Assembly: GCF_964355755.1 (NCBI RefSeq)
Contig: NC_092680.1
Location: 7,415,001-7,479,000, forward strand
DNA from: Antedon mediterranea
Lineage: Eukaryota > Echinodermata > Crinoidea > Comatulida > Antedonidae
DNA length: 64,000 bases
Direction: 5' to 3'
In this document: positions 27,301 to 41,500 of the stretch, one piece after another
How the letters are laid out: each line of letters opens with the position of its first letter
Position numbering within the stretch: the stretch's first letter is position 1
The notes under the pieces: model-generated
The model's input: the letters and a program-made list of their open reading frames with translations, nothing else
What the model was told of the DNA's origin: nothing
Database searches by the model: none
Made by a program: the position numbers and the translations under genes

Positions 27301-30300
27301 AACTCAAAACATACATTCAAAAATACAAATAAAAGGGGCATTGTGACAGGATGGAAAAGTAACGGTTGATTAGTGTATATATTAAAATACACAAATGAAA
27401 AAATGAGATGATTGTTGTTTAAGTTGACATGTGGATTGTAGCGTGATACTCTTACAACACCCACACAACATAGTTCAACACATCATATGATAGTCACATG
27501 CTTTAACACATGAATATATGAAATGAAAGAAAGAATATGTCATGTCACTCTTTAGTGGTTGTTTTTAATTAGCCAGTTTTAGGAATGAAGAATTAATCAA
27601 ATTTATTTATTTATTCTTTCTTTTGACTGGATTGCATTTTCAGTAACGCAGTACTGCTTTCCAAAATGGTCCAGTTATAAGTTTACAAGTAAATAAAATT
27701 ATAACATAAATACACAGTAGGCCTAATTTAAAAGATATATACAGAACAGTTAAAAACAAATAAAATAAAAAAATAAAATATATAAAAAGGTAGGATAACA
27801 AAAACAATTCTGTTCTTATATTTTCCTTACATTATCTTTGGCCATTAGGCATTGTAATCCATTAAATATAGTCAATACATTTCAATTATTTTAATAAATT
27901 GGTTTATATGTATTTGTTTATTTTAATAAACAAATACAAAACGATAATAAAAACAAATTATATATTGAGTGAATTTAATTTATCCCGACTTTCTTCCTTT
28001 CCTTCCTTTCAAGTACTGAGTACATATATGATTTTCTTGAAAACTTTTGACTCAAAATATTGATTATAAATAAAATATTTTCCAAAATACAAACCTCAGC
28101 TTTAGTTTGCCTCGCTGCTGTCAATGTACTGTAATATCGTTCTGCATAACTCAGGTCGGATTCTACATCGTCGAGGGTAGCGTCAGGGTTTAAAAGAGCG
28201 TTTATTGTCTCGTCCGAGCTGCCGGTATTTAGAGCATCATTAATCAAAACAACAGCGGATAAAACTGTAAAGTTGAGGTTAGCAAAAGATGATTGTTATT
28301 GATGAAAAAGATGGTAATATGACAGATGTCAGGCATAGATTATTGTCAATGTATGGACTTATTTTATATTAAAAATGCTAATTATTTGCTCAGTGAAATA
28401 GGAAATACTATTATGTATAAGCTTTGTTTTTCTGGAATATATTTTATTTTTTTATTCTATTTCACCTTATTTATAGAGGGTGACCCTAAATAGTGTATCA
28501 TGATAATCAAGGGGCCCTCTTGATGAGTTATGATAACTGTCTGTGTGTGACAGTGGCTGTGTGTGTACTACTACTCCGGGGTAAACCCCAACTCGTCTCG
28601 AAAGATGTACTAGGTACTTTAATGCACTGGACATACGGTTTATAGTCCTTATCCAATACTGTTTCTTATAAAGGTTTACATGACAATAACATGTAATATA
28701 AAAATTACTGAACATCAAATGTCAATACTAACCTTGTACTGCAACTGACAACTGCTGATGGTTCAAGTCCTAAAAAAACAATTTATGTGTAATAAGTTTG
28801 GCTCAATAATTAACTAACTAACTAATACAATAACCTCACAACATTAATTCTGCAAAAAAATATCCGCCATGAACCCCTTATACACTGCAATGCTAAAACA
28901 AGTTAGGTCAGGCCTATGTATACCCCATGTACTCGTGGTCCTGTGGAATACGAACATGCGCACTAGATTGCAAGGTCATTACCTCATATGTTCACCGACA
29001 TGTCAAAATGAATATACAATTAATCAAAACGTTCATACAGTCGATTACAACCCATGTGTGCACGTTCACTCAAATCGAAAATACTATTAGTATTGTTACA
29101 TTTAAATAATAAGTACAAGGAAAACACATCGCTGCTTAAATTGCACTACATACAATTCTCCATCCAGGGATTGACCAATATTGCATTTTTGCTGGCAGTG
29201 TAAAGTGGCTCTCTAAATTTGCCTATTAGTATTGCTTACATGAATAATCAAGATCGTCTCACCTCTTCATTTGTATCTCTGATTTCTTTTAATTCACTTT
29301 GGTAAAGCTGTTCTCCATTGTCATGCACTTTTGGTAAATTTGCTTCTGGTCTTTTCAGAGCCTTGAGAGTTTCAGCTGAATTTTCAGCACAGATTGCTGC
29401 ATTTATGTCTGCAACTGCCTTGCTTACTGAAAATCAAAGAGTAACATGATTACACAGACAGTGGAACCATAATTACGTAGCCATAACATTGGCAAGGGTT
29501 CGAAGCTCACTCGCTCTATGGTTCATGACTTTCCTGGGATAAGGACTATAACTGTAGGTTCAGTGTACACATCCAGCTCATGTGCACTTTAAAGAACCTA
29601 GAACAACTTTCGAGACGATTAGGAGGTTACCTCGGTGTACTAGCACATCACAGCCACTGATCATAACTGGGCCCTCTGGGAGACCAGTTTTTTTACTGAA
29701 GAGGTCGCCCAGTAGAAATAAATAATAACAAACAATTACATATCGATTATGATGATGATGTTAATGGTAAAGGGTTGGTATTGTACATTATGATGATGAT
29801 AATAATAAATGATGATAGTGGTAATGATGACGGTATAGATAAGACAAACAACAAATACTTACAATCTTTTTGAGACTTTGCTTTTGCATTAGCAGCATTT
29901 ATTGACGCCTGGATCTCATCTTTATCGAGTCTCTGAAAAAAAATTGAACAAATAATTCCCATGTTACGTTTCAGGATAGAATGACAACAACAAAGTTTAG
30001 AAAATACGGAAACACAAGTATCTTTGCAACAATTAGTCCGAAAATTATATGAATACAAATAAATTACAATTGTACTATCTTGCCCAGACGCGTTTTAAAT
30101 TTGTGAGCGAGTGAAAAAATTGTTTGTTTTCCTTTAGTTACATGTCTTATATACTGGTGTGTATTACATGTATACGTGCTGTAAACATTGGGCAATAGTA
30201 ATAGCATGTGATGCTTATTAGTGGACAATTAAAAAGTCATTTGAAACAATACACAACTTGGTCATTTCCTTTAGCAAAATATCACAACATATACTTGGCA

Positions 30301-32469
30301 ATAGATAATTAATTAAGTCACACTGAAAATGATAACGTTTTGTTAAATTGTATTTGACCTAGTTTGAACTGGCTATGAAATCTACTAAAAGATTATGGGA
30401 TCAAATTGTATCAGATTGCAATACAACTATCTGGTATCTAAAGTCTAGCCTAATTATTAGAACGTTGAATAATATTCAAACCAGGATTAGGGTAGGTCAA
30501 ATAAGGTAATAGTGCAAATAGGACTTCCAGTATATCAAAAACAAAAACAGGAACACATTACAACTGGATTTTAAAACTACATTAAATTCTTTCTATTCAT
30601 AAACAATTGATATATAGTTTTTATACATTTACAGAGGTGGCCTCTCCTCACTCAATAAGTCAACTATTTTGCAGACATGACAGAAGAGATGCACACCTGT
30701 GCATTGTTCTCACCTGTCCCTTAGCATCCCTGGCTGCTTGTAATTCCTTCATATACCATTCAATGTTATCTGGATCCACATTCTTCAGGCCTAGGATTTT
30801 GTTGCTTAGTGCTTTGAGTACGACATTTGCATTCTGATTTTCAAGTGCTTCGTTTAGACTAGCAACCTCCAGCGCAACTATTAACAAAAGTTTTGCATAA
30901 TATTAGCATTAAGTATGCGTAAAAATGTTGAGGTGATCTCCTATTGTTCCTGCTTTCTTCCCAGCTGTAAGTTGGGAGCAGTCTTTAATGAAAGCTAGCA
31001 GCCTTTAATAAGCTAGCACTTCATATTCTTGTCCTCTTAACTATACAATAATCATGAAGTGAACTACAGTATTGTCTGAACAGATCCCTAATATTGATCA
31101 TAATTATTTCAGTCTGAACAGGCCCTTAATGTTGATTATAAAAGGGATCATTTTTTCAATTATAAACATGGGATGGTATTTTGTCTTTTATTTGATAAAT
31201 CATAGTAAATGCATTACCGTTAATTTTGATATTAAAAAAGTAATGATACAAAGTCAATATATCAATTGATGATTTTCTTGTATAAATAACTATTGACTTA
31301 CTGTTAACTTTGTTAATGTTTCCTTGGATTTCTGCTTGAGTAAGCAAGGTATCGTAGACATCACTATCAACTTCCCCTTCACGTAAAGACTGTTAAAGAG
31401 ATAAAAAAACAAGTTTACTGGTTGTAAACATCAATAAAAAACATCAATAAAAAACAAATTCTTAAATAAAAAACTATCACAACCCTATGCCTGTGCAATG
31501 GAGCAGATAATTTATAAAGAACGTTATATTAAAAAAGACAGAATGGTGATACTGAAAATGACGCCAGGAGGGTTCACAAAATTGGTTTAAAACCCCCATG
31601 TATTATTGAATTATCATATTTAATAATACAGATAATTATATATTTATGTATATGTATAATTAGAAAATTAAGGTTAAGGTTAATACCAACCATCACAATA
31701 AACAAAAATATGCATATTTTCAAAAAAAAATACAATTCAATAATAATAATAATAATTCAATGTAAGATTAGTTTTGTGAATGTTCGATTATTGAGATTGT
31801 GAAGTGATTAAATGAAATGCCTTGCAAACCATTCAACAGTTCTTTTAGAATAGTACAGGTAGTTCCAAATAACGAACGTCGTGTGACCTGATATCCAATT
31901 AAATTAAATTATCCAATTTATGAACATCCTGTGATGCAATAATATTCCATTAAATTATATGATTTAACTATTAAAGTATATATTATAATATAGATTAACA
32001 TAGCATTACATAGTATAATCAAGGCAGATGTTACTTCTTGGTATAAAGAAGTAGTGTAGTGTATAGTGTTGTATAAATACAGTATATAATAATAATAATA
32101 ATATATATAATAATGTGTGGCATATTAAGAATAGTATCAGAGCTCGCAGAATATTATTGCCTCCAAATAGTTTTTAGCTGCTGATCTTTCATTATTTTTT
32201 TTTTGTGAGAAAAACTAATTAATTTTCTTTTCAATCACTTTGACTTTAACCCTGAAATGTCATTGTCACTGTCTAGAAAAAATTAGTAATTTTTGTAAAG
32301 GTAGTGAAATGCCCGACATGATTTTTAAGTGGCCTCAACCGTCGGACAGGAGATCATGCGAGCCCTGAATAAATACAATAGTGCTTTATTTATTGTTAAT
32401 ATATACTAGATTTAAATGTGGTAATACTGAGAGTAGCAGTGTAATGTAAACATTTAAACTGTAACACAA

Positions 32470-32509
<40 letters not shown>

Positions 32510-35500
32510 ATCACAGGCACAGAATAAAATCTAAAACACATATATAACAGCAAGTGCCTATTGTATCATCGGTGAAAGTAGCACACCTCATCTATTAATG
32601 TAGTAGGCATGTAAACTTGATCATTACACTATGTTTTAAGGTTGAACTTATATAATTATAATATACATCACAGGCACATAATAAATTCAAAACCACCCGG
32701 TGATATACTAAAATTTAATTAATTAATTTGAAACGATAAAGATGAGGAAATCTGTGAGAATGAGAAAAAGTTGCCCCAACCGAGACTCGAACCCGGAACC
32801 TTCTGCTTGATATGCAGATATCCTAAACCATTAGACCACTGGGGCTTTAATGGTATTGTTCAAACTCGATTTGGATAGCGACTCTTTAACATTTTCGGCT
32901 ACAAAAAATAAACACATATATTTGGAATATAAATATTTAGCTGCTATAATATAATGAAAAGCATATTATCAGATAAGATATCATGGTGTGACTGTAAATT
33001 TATATAATTTTTATATATTACGGAAAGAATTTTATGTTATTAGTGTGGTTAATTCCTCATCTTCCAGGATAGTCGGTGAACTAAATTTTGGCATAGTATT
33101 TTTGTAAAGATCAAGATTTATTATTACAAGACAAGAATATTGTATTGTGAAACCAATATGATATGAGTGCATTGGATAAGTAATAAACTGATATGATACA
33201 TTTTTTCATACAGTGCGAACAGATATTATCACATATATTTTCACGTATAAAATACACTTTTTACCCAATACAAAATAACTACATAGAGGAATTATAGAAA
33301 ATAATGATACATTTATTCCATCCAACACCAACTTACTTGTTCTTCCGCCAGTTTTTTTGGATCCTTTGAAAAATAATTATTATGAATGATCAAATATGAA
33401 AATGAAAAAATTGAATTAGGTAATAAAACAATAAGGATGGATATAATGGACTGAAAATGTTTATGTTATAATAAATTAAGGTTTACAATCAATTAATTTG
33501 ACTAATTACATTAATTTGGTGACTAATTGATAGTGGTTTCTTTACAATATGACTGCATACAACATGAATGTGTACACTCTTTTTGACAAGTGTGGCCCTT
33601 TAATGTACTATACACTGACATCATGATACCGCATGACTTGCTTTTGTTGCTATGTGAATCGGATTGCAACCCAGGTTGTAGTCAATGCCTACCCAGATTT
33701 CTACTGATTTTGCTAACTGCCTAATATATGATGAATACACAAATGTACATATGCTAGTTGTCTGATGTATATACTATTAATAATAATAATAATCGTAGTC
33801 TTATATAGCGCCTAATACAATGTTTCCAAGTGCTATACACACAAAAATGACCCAAAAAATATCCTAAAATAAAAAATCAATATTTAGATGAGATATATAT
33901 ATATAGCACAAATCAATTAAAAACAAGTCATAAGTTCTAAACAGTTAAAATCCTGAAAACACTACAAATGGCAATGGCTTTGCATAGCAACAAAGGCATG
34001 TTACACAGTACCACATGACATACATGTAATGATGGTGCATTCTTAACAATGCATTACAACATAGTTTGTATAACTAACTATATTTATAATGAAAATAAAT
34101 TAACAATAACCTTGTTAAGTGCGTTCTCTTTCTTTTCTTCTTTTGCTGAAAATAATTCATTTTGATATTCCTGTTTATCTTCAGGATCCACGTTGACCAA
34201 CAGTGCATTTGCATTCTGTAGCGCCCCCAAAGTCTCATCAGCATTTTCACGCTCAACTGCCTCGTTAATTGCAATTACAGCAGCATGTACTGGAAAATAT
34301 TAAAATCATGATTTGTGTTAGAATGTACAGGAACTTCAAAATATTGACAGACATTACAAATATACTTTTAATTTTATTATTATTTATTTACTATTTTTAT
34401 AGTAAAAAAAACTACAAAATGTAGTTGGCTGGTCTATTCACACACAAAATAAGTTTAACATGGGGTGTATATAGTACGTAATATCAATTTTAATTTTAGC
34501 AATCAGTAAAATAAATTTTGGCAAACAAATATATAATGCTACCAAATAAATCGTTTTTTTTTTTGGCTTTTATCCCATATATCAAGATGACACCTTGTCA
34601 CTTGTTTACCTATTTCCGCTTAAATTAATTTAATAATGAAAACGGGTGATTTAACACGCTTAGCAATATTTCAATACAAGTAACACTTGATGAGTTTATT
34701 TAGGCAAGCATGTTCAGTAGACTGTGAGGTGGTATGTGTGGAGTACATAGGTTTGCTAGGTACAGTAGGAGTAGGTTTAGCACAATAACCTAATTGCTTA
34801 AACTCAGTCTTAACCTTAAGACCAATTAATCAGGCTTAGTTTTTACTCTAGTACTATATGTAACATCAGGAAAGTGTACAATTAATTGCTCTTTCCTGGT
34901 AAAAATAACATTCACAGAGTCGATAAAAATTTTTTTTGTAGCACAGAAGTTAAATGAAATTGTTTCAACATGAATTTTTGTTTTTGTTTTGTAAGACATA
35001 TATGTTTTATGTTTCTAAATGATGTACATTTTTAATTTAAATATTTTATTTATACTTACACGCTGCTTCATCTACAGACATCTGAAAAATATTAAATAAT
35101 TAAAATAATATTTGGGTAAGTTTGCATCACATTCAATACTTTAATTTAAAACAATTTTATTAGTTCTAACCCATCATAAAATGTGTTTTTGTTACGCAGT
35201 AAAATGAAGATGTTTATTATTCATAATATATTTTGTCCTTTTGTAATAAAAATATCATATTGCAGTATCAAATTTACATTTTTGTTTTTAAAATGGTAAC
35301 ATGTGTTATAGATGAATGACTTAATAATATCAAACAAATCAAGGACAAATATTAATTAAACATGAATTAAAATATAATAACTGTGGATGATGATGATGGT
35401 GCATGATGTTGATAAGGATGTTGATGATGATAATGATGCTGCTGATGATATTGATGACATGATCCTGATAATAATGATGCTGATGGTAATGCTAATGATG

Positions 35501-38500
35501 CTGATGTTAATGGTGACATGATCCTGATAATAATGATGGTAATAATAATGATGCTGATGATAATGATGCTGATGGTAATGATAATGATGCTAATGATAAT
35601 GATGCTGATGATAATGATGTTGATAATGATGCTGATGATAATGATGTTGATAATGATGCTGACATGATCCTGATGATAATTATGTGGATGATAATGATAA
35701 TTATGCTGATGATAATGGTAACATGATCCTCATGATAATGATGCTGATGCTAATGATAATGATGATATGATGCTGATAATGATGCTGATAATGTTGACAT
35801 GATGCTGATGATTAAAGATACTATAGATGATGATGGCTATGCTAAATATCAAGACTAAAGATCATGATGATAATAATAATTTTGATGATGATAATGTTAA
35901 TACCGACAATGACAAATAATGACAAAGAAAATGTCATAAATATATGAATAATGAAATTAATGTTAATTACTAATATAAATCCGAAAATACATTTAATATA
36001 TTTAAAATCAATAACTTTCTCTACAATCATCTATAAGAGTTTCAAGTTCAAAGGTTCAATCTATATCCAACAAAGAGGAATTCCTTGCGGACCTAATAGA
36101 AAAAATCAATGGCAATGTGCCATTCCTTATGGATAGGCTAGTAATTTGCATATTGTAAGAAGGAAAATTATCATATTCACTTTGAATCTTTCAACCTATA
36201 TATGTAATTCTATAAGGAAAATTAACAAGCCGGTGCAGCATAACAATGTTGATACATTTTCAACTTAATACTTTATTTCGTGTACTGCAAATCAGACATT
36301 ACTAAAGCTCTGTCTACACTATCAAACTTTATTTGAAAAAAAAAAATGTGATGTGCCCATGATGATGTCATATCACTACCATATTTAAGCATATCACTAA
36401 CATTTATTTAGGCACATCACGTTAGTCTTGAACTAGTTTGATAGTGTAGACAGAGCTTTTTAGGGAAATCCTATTCACATTTAATGTTTGACATAAATAT
36501 ATGTGATTTTATATTGGATCAAAAGGTAACAAATATAACAGCTTACGTTTTCGGCAAGAATGCCACCAATTTTTCCAAATGCTGGCATTTGAATTCCATA
36601 CTTTTCCAATTCCATCTGCATGATACTAATTTCTTCCTCTGAATTGGAACAAATGATTAAAATAAAACAGTTAAAATGTATCTCTCTACAAAAATGTTTT
36701 CTTAAGTTCCAACCTTAGAATGTGAACAAAACAAGTTAATTTAAATAAATATTTAAAGATGTATTGTCCCCCAAAAACATGAAAAATGAAGATTAATTAA
36801 ATCAGACTTTGAATATGTTATGTTGTAGTTTTAATAAAGTTAATCACTTCCGTAGAAAAAAAATAATGTTTTCACTTATAAAATGACAATTTAATAAATG
36901 GTTAAATTTCACCAAAAACCATTGGTTTTTTTGCTTTAATTACAGTTTTTTCAGGTAAATACATTTTTTTTCGATCTAATTTTTAGTCAAAGTGGATAAC
37001 TATTATGTTAATTAAAATGGCATATTCAGAAAAAATTTGTTAAGAATTATTTTTTCAGGGGGACAATACATACTTATAAAGGGAGCGATCTTAGATCGGG
37101 CAGGGCAATGATCTTATTATGTTAGAAGAAAATATTGAATAGTGTGTAAAGAAAAATTACGACAAAAGTTAAAAGTCGTCATCCATTGATCTATTTAAGA
37201 AACGTCTCAAGACATATTTGTTATAATTATATAATTATATATAAATATAATAATTATATAATCTTCCTATTTGATTGCTTTGGAAAATATTTTGCGTATA
37301 ATTTGTATAGATTGTATTTGCTTTTTGAGAAATATTAACTTTTTCATTTTAAAGATGAGTAATACTGTAGATAAAAGAAAACACATTTACAAATTACAAA
37401 TAATACATTTGATTGCATCTACATATCATGACTATACTACTTTCAATTAGTAATATTTATAAAAAGGTGTATAGATTCATCTACAATGGCTTTAACTAAT
37501 CATATTTCCCTTAATATGTATCGCTACTAATTTTCTAGTTTGTACTTGTGGCTAGTTTGGTTATTATACACAATAGACTTAAGCCATCTGTTGTATTCAT
37601 TCGCAATCTAGTATTGTATTAGTTTTTATCATACCAATGCAGATGTCAAACGCTGTGACATGAAGCGGAACACATATCAAAACAACGGTTAAATCAATTC
37701 TATTTAACAAATAGATGGATCTTTATCTTATACACAGTTACAATATTATGCTTATCATTATTATATTCATTTATACATTTTTCAGACTTCAAAATAAAGC
37801 TGTGAAATTATGAGAATTTAAACATTTAAAAACGCAAAATACCTAAATCACGCTTGATTTTGAGATAAGGATAGTGATGTAAAACGTCTGTGGCCAAATT
37901 TTTCCTGGGTCGGAACAGCCTCCTACAACCTAGTGTAAGGCTTAAGTTACTACAAGAGGCATTATTACAAATTTCCCATGTATAAAACAACTTGTAACCA
38001 GGCCTACCTTACTGTATAATTCTAAAAAGAAATTATACTATAATATGTTAATAATACTAATATAGGGTATACTTTGACAAATAAAACTCAAATAGTGAAA
38101 AGAGCCTTAATCTGGAATGCTTAGGTTGACTAATACTGTACCTTTCATTCTTCATACTTCAAGGTACAACAGACACTAGGTATTCTGGGTTTTTTTTTTT
38201 CAAACACCAACACAAACAATCTACAATTGATACATACAATCTAACTCTAACTATTAGTCCCAAAACAGGAGTTTAAATAAAATAACTCCTTTTTATAAAT
38301 ATTACCTTAATTTTTTATTTAAAATCTATTCAAGCAATTCTATCTAAAGCCAACGTTTAAAAAATGCTATGGTATTTAGCTAGTTTACTAAAGTTTATAA
38401 TATTGTAATTGGTTTTCTCTGAAAAACCATCTTCAAACAACACAAAAAGCCATTACTGTTGTACAAAACCATAATAGAAGATTAAAGATCTTGGAATGTT

Positions 38501-41500
38501 TGTAACATAATATCTCAAAACGATTATTCCATGATAGAACTTGACGCTGAGTTCTTTGAGTGTCAACTACAATCATTATGAGACATCTTCAAAAAGCACT
38601 TAGCAACATCATCATAATATTCATTTTCACATTGAACTTTTTTTTAAATAAATGATTTATTTGACGCTAAGCAGCAGAAACAGGTCCATTGAAATACGGT
38701 TATTAAATTTTGTGAACTGGTAACTGTTATAAGAACTGTTGAAAACATTGCATATAATGCTTCAGGATATGAAGCAATAGAATGTAAACTGTATTCAAAG
38801 TTCTTATAACTAAATCTTTGTTTTTAGACATTTTACCAGATAAAACACCACAGTCTTGGGGCCTGTTTCTATAGAGCAGAGAATACGGTTTTGAATACCG
38901 TTCTTTTCAAGAACCGTTTTTTCTTGCCAGCAGAAATGGGTCCCCACAAAAAACCACAAAAAAGAACCGATCTTAAAAACGGTTTCAAAAACCCCAATTG
39001 ATTGCGGTCTCGATCGCAAAGAACCGTTCTGAAACCGGTTTCCGCGGAGCAATTTTTAGCTGCAACACAATCGCGGTCTCAATTTGACCCCAAAAACTGA
39101 ACTCTGCAGTCTGCTGCACTGGGATGATTGCAGTCATCTCGCAGTCAAACTCGCGCGATAGGACCTAGGCCTAAGTCATTTTTATTTCTCTAGATAGTGA
39201 GTATTTTATTTAACTAAAAAATGTTGACCGATGCCATTACGAGGTTCGTAAAAAATATGTGAAGGAAAGAAGATGAGGGGACTTGTCGGGAGTCGGAAGA
39301 AAGACTCACGTATAGGCCTACATGTTTTTAAGAATATTGTAAAGCGTGTGAAAAATAGACGAGTTCAACTTGACAATATCAAAGGGTGCGACGTACCTAT
39401 ACTTTAACCAAGGACCACAATAACGTTTCGGGTAATAATTCCCCTTCTATGATGAAATGGATGCTATTTCTTGGGGATCGCGCTATGCGAAAAAAAGTAA
39501 ACATGACCTCGATCAAATCGCGCTTCCGCCTAACGAACTGCATTGTGGTGTATATAATGACGTCATTCATAACGAACGCACATGTACGGAACCGGTTTTA
39601 TTGGCGTAAAAATTGAGCTGCAACGCGATCTTTATTTATAAACAACAGCCGAAACCGGTTTCCAAAAAACCGTTCTTTTTTTATTTTTCAATAGAAACAG
39701 GCCCTTGGAATGTTCAAGAATGTTTTTGTGTGCATTGAAGTTTCTCTTTGCTTAAAAACATTTTTTAAAGATAAAATTCTTGCAATAAATTTAGAAAGTT
39801 CTATTGCAAAAAGATAGGACATAAGATTAAGTTCAGCATTTCATTTTTAGGCTGAGGACCTCGCTGTTCCAAAATCCTGTCTTCTGGTCTACAGATACAG
39901 TAGATAGACGCTAGCAAATTTATTTACCCAATAAACAGCAGATAGTAATTGATTTTAAAATAGCATGAATTCATTTTGTGAGGGTACACGAAGGAGACAG
40001 TAAATTAACAGAACGTCATGGTTTGTTAAAATTACTGTGTTCTTCGTCTTTTTTCCGAAACAAAACTCGCTAATGAGGAGTTCATAGAACAACCCACAAG
40101 AATAGCATCAACAGATTGCCAGTCATTTGTATTGATATTTTATGCGTGTGTTGAATGCACTTAAGAATATAACTGTAATCATAGATTATAATAAGTGGGT
40201 ATTACACATGTGTGATGCACGATCACGTAGCTCATAGGCTGTATAAATCATCTTATCAGTAGTATGCATTTTGAAGAATATCAAATGTATTGTAGCAATT
40301 GAAGGTGTATCCAGATCATGAATAAATACAAGTGTATTGCTTTGTTCAAGATAGATGTTCTACAGTAGAATGCCTCCTTTAAGACACCCCTATTCAGGGG
40401 ACACCTCTATTTTGGGGACGATTTCCTATAAATTAATGACAGGCAATATATGTTTTCTCTATGGCAAACCTCTATTTTGGGGACACTTTCCTATAAATTA
40501 ATGACAGGCATTATATGTTTTCTCTATGGCAAACCTCTATTTTGGGGACACTTTCCTATAAATTAATGACAGGCAGTATATGTTTTCTCTATGGCAAACC
40601 TCTATTTTGGGGACACTTTCCTATAAATTAATGACAGGCATTATATGTTTTCTCTATGGCAAACCTCTATTTTGGGGACACTTTCCTATAAATTAATGAC
40701 AGGCATTATATGTTTTCTCTATGGCAAACCTCTATTTTGGGGACACGTTCCTATAAATTAATGACAGGCAGTATATGTTTTCTCTATGGCAAACCTCTAT
40801 TTTGGGGACACTTTCCTATAAATTAATGACAGGCATTATATGTTTTCTCTATGGCAAACCTCTATTTTGGGGACACTTTCATATAAATTAATGACAGGCA
40901 GTATATGTTTTCTCTATGGCAAACCTCTATTTTGGGGACACTTTCCTATAAATTAATGACCGGCAATATATGTTTTCTCTATGGCAAACCTCTATTTTGG
41001 GGACACTTTCCTATAAATTAATGACAGGCAATATATGTTTTCTCTATGGCAAACCTCTATTTTGGGGACACGTTCCTATAAATTAATGACAGGCAATATA
41101 TGTTTTCTCTATGGCAAACCTCTATTTTGGGGACACCCTATCAAAGAAGAACTTCCGCCCAAAGGTGCCTCCTTAATAGGGGTTCTAATGTATTTTCAAA
41201 ATCAACATTTTATTTTCTAATTTCTTCAATTAAATTCAATAAATAAATAAATCATATTTCTAAATATTAAATAAACCACTAACCTGTGAAATCCACTTTT
41301 CCATAAAGATTCTGAATTTGTGGAGCTTTTCCGAGTTTAAATAGGTATAAACTGAAAAACATATAAGTAACATTGAACATATTTTAAATATAAATGTATG
41401 TATATTGACGATAAAAATTAATTATAGAAAAATGATAACGCCATTAAAAACATACATGATAATAATTTTGTGTTCACTCACCCACATTGTGTATGTGTTT

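Noticed and set aside
40404-41140. Regular repeats with spacer-like segments, considered as a CRISPR array
   Set aside because: The whole 65-bp unit is conserved, with no unique spacers; the sequence is animal DNA and there are no cas genes.
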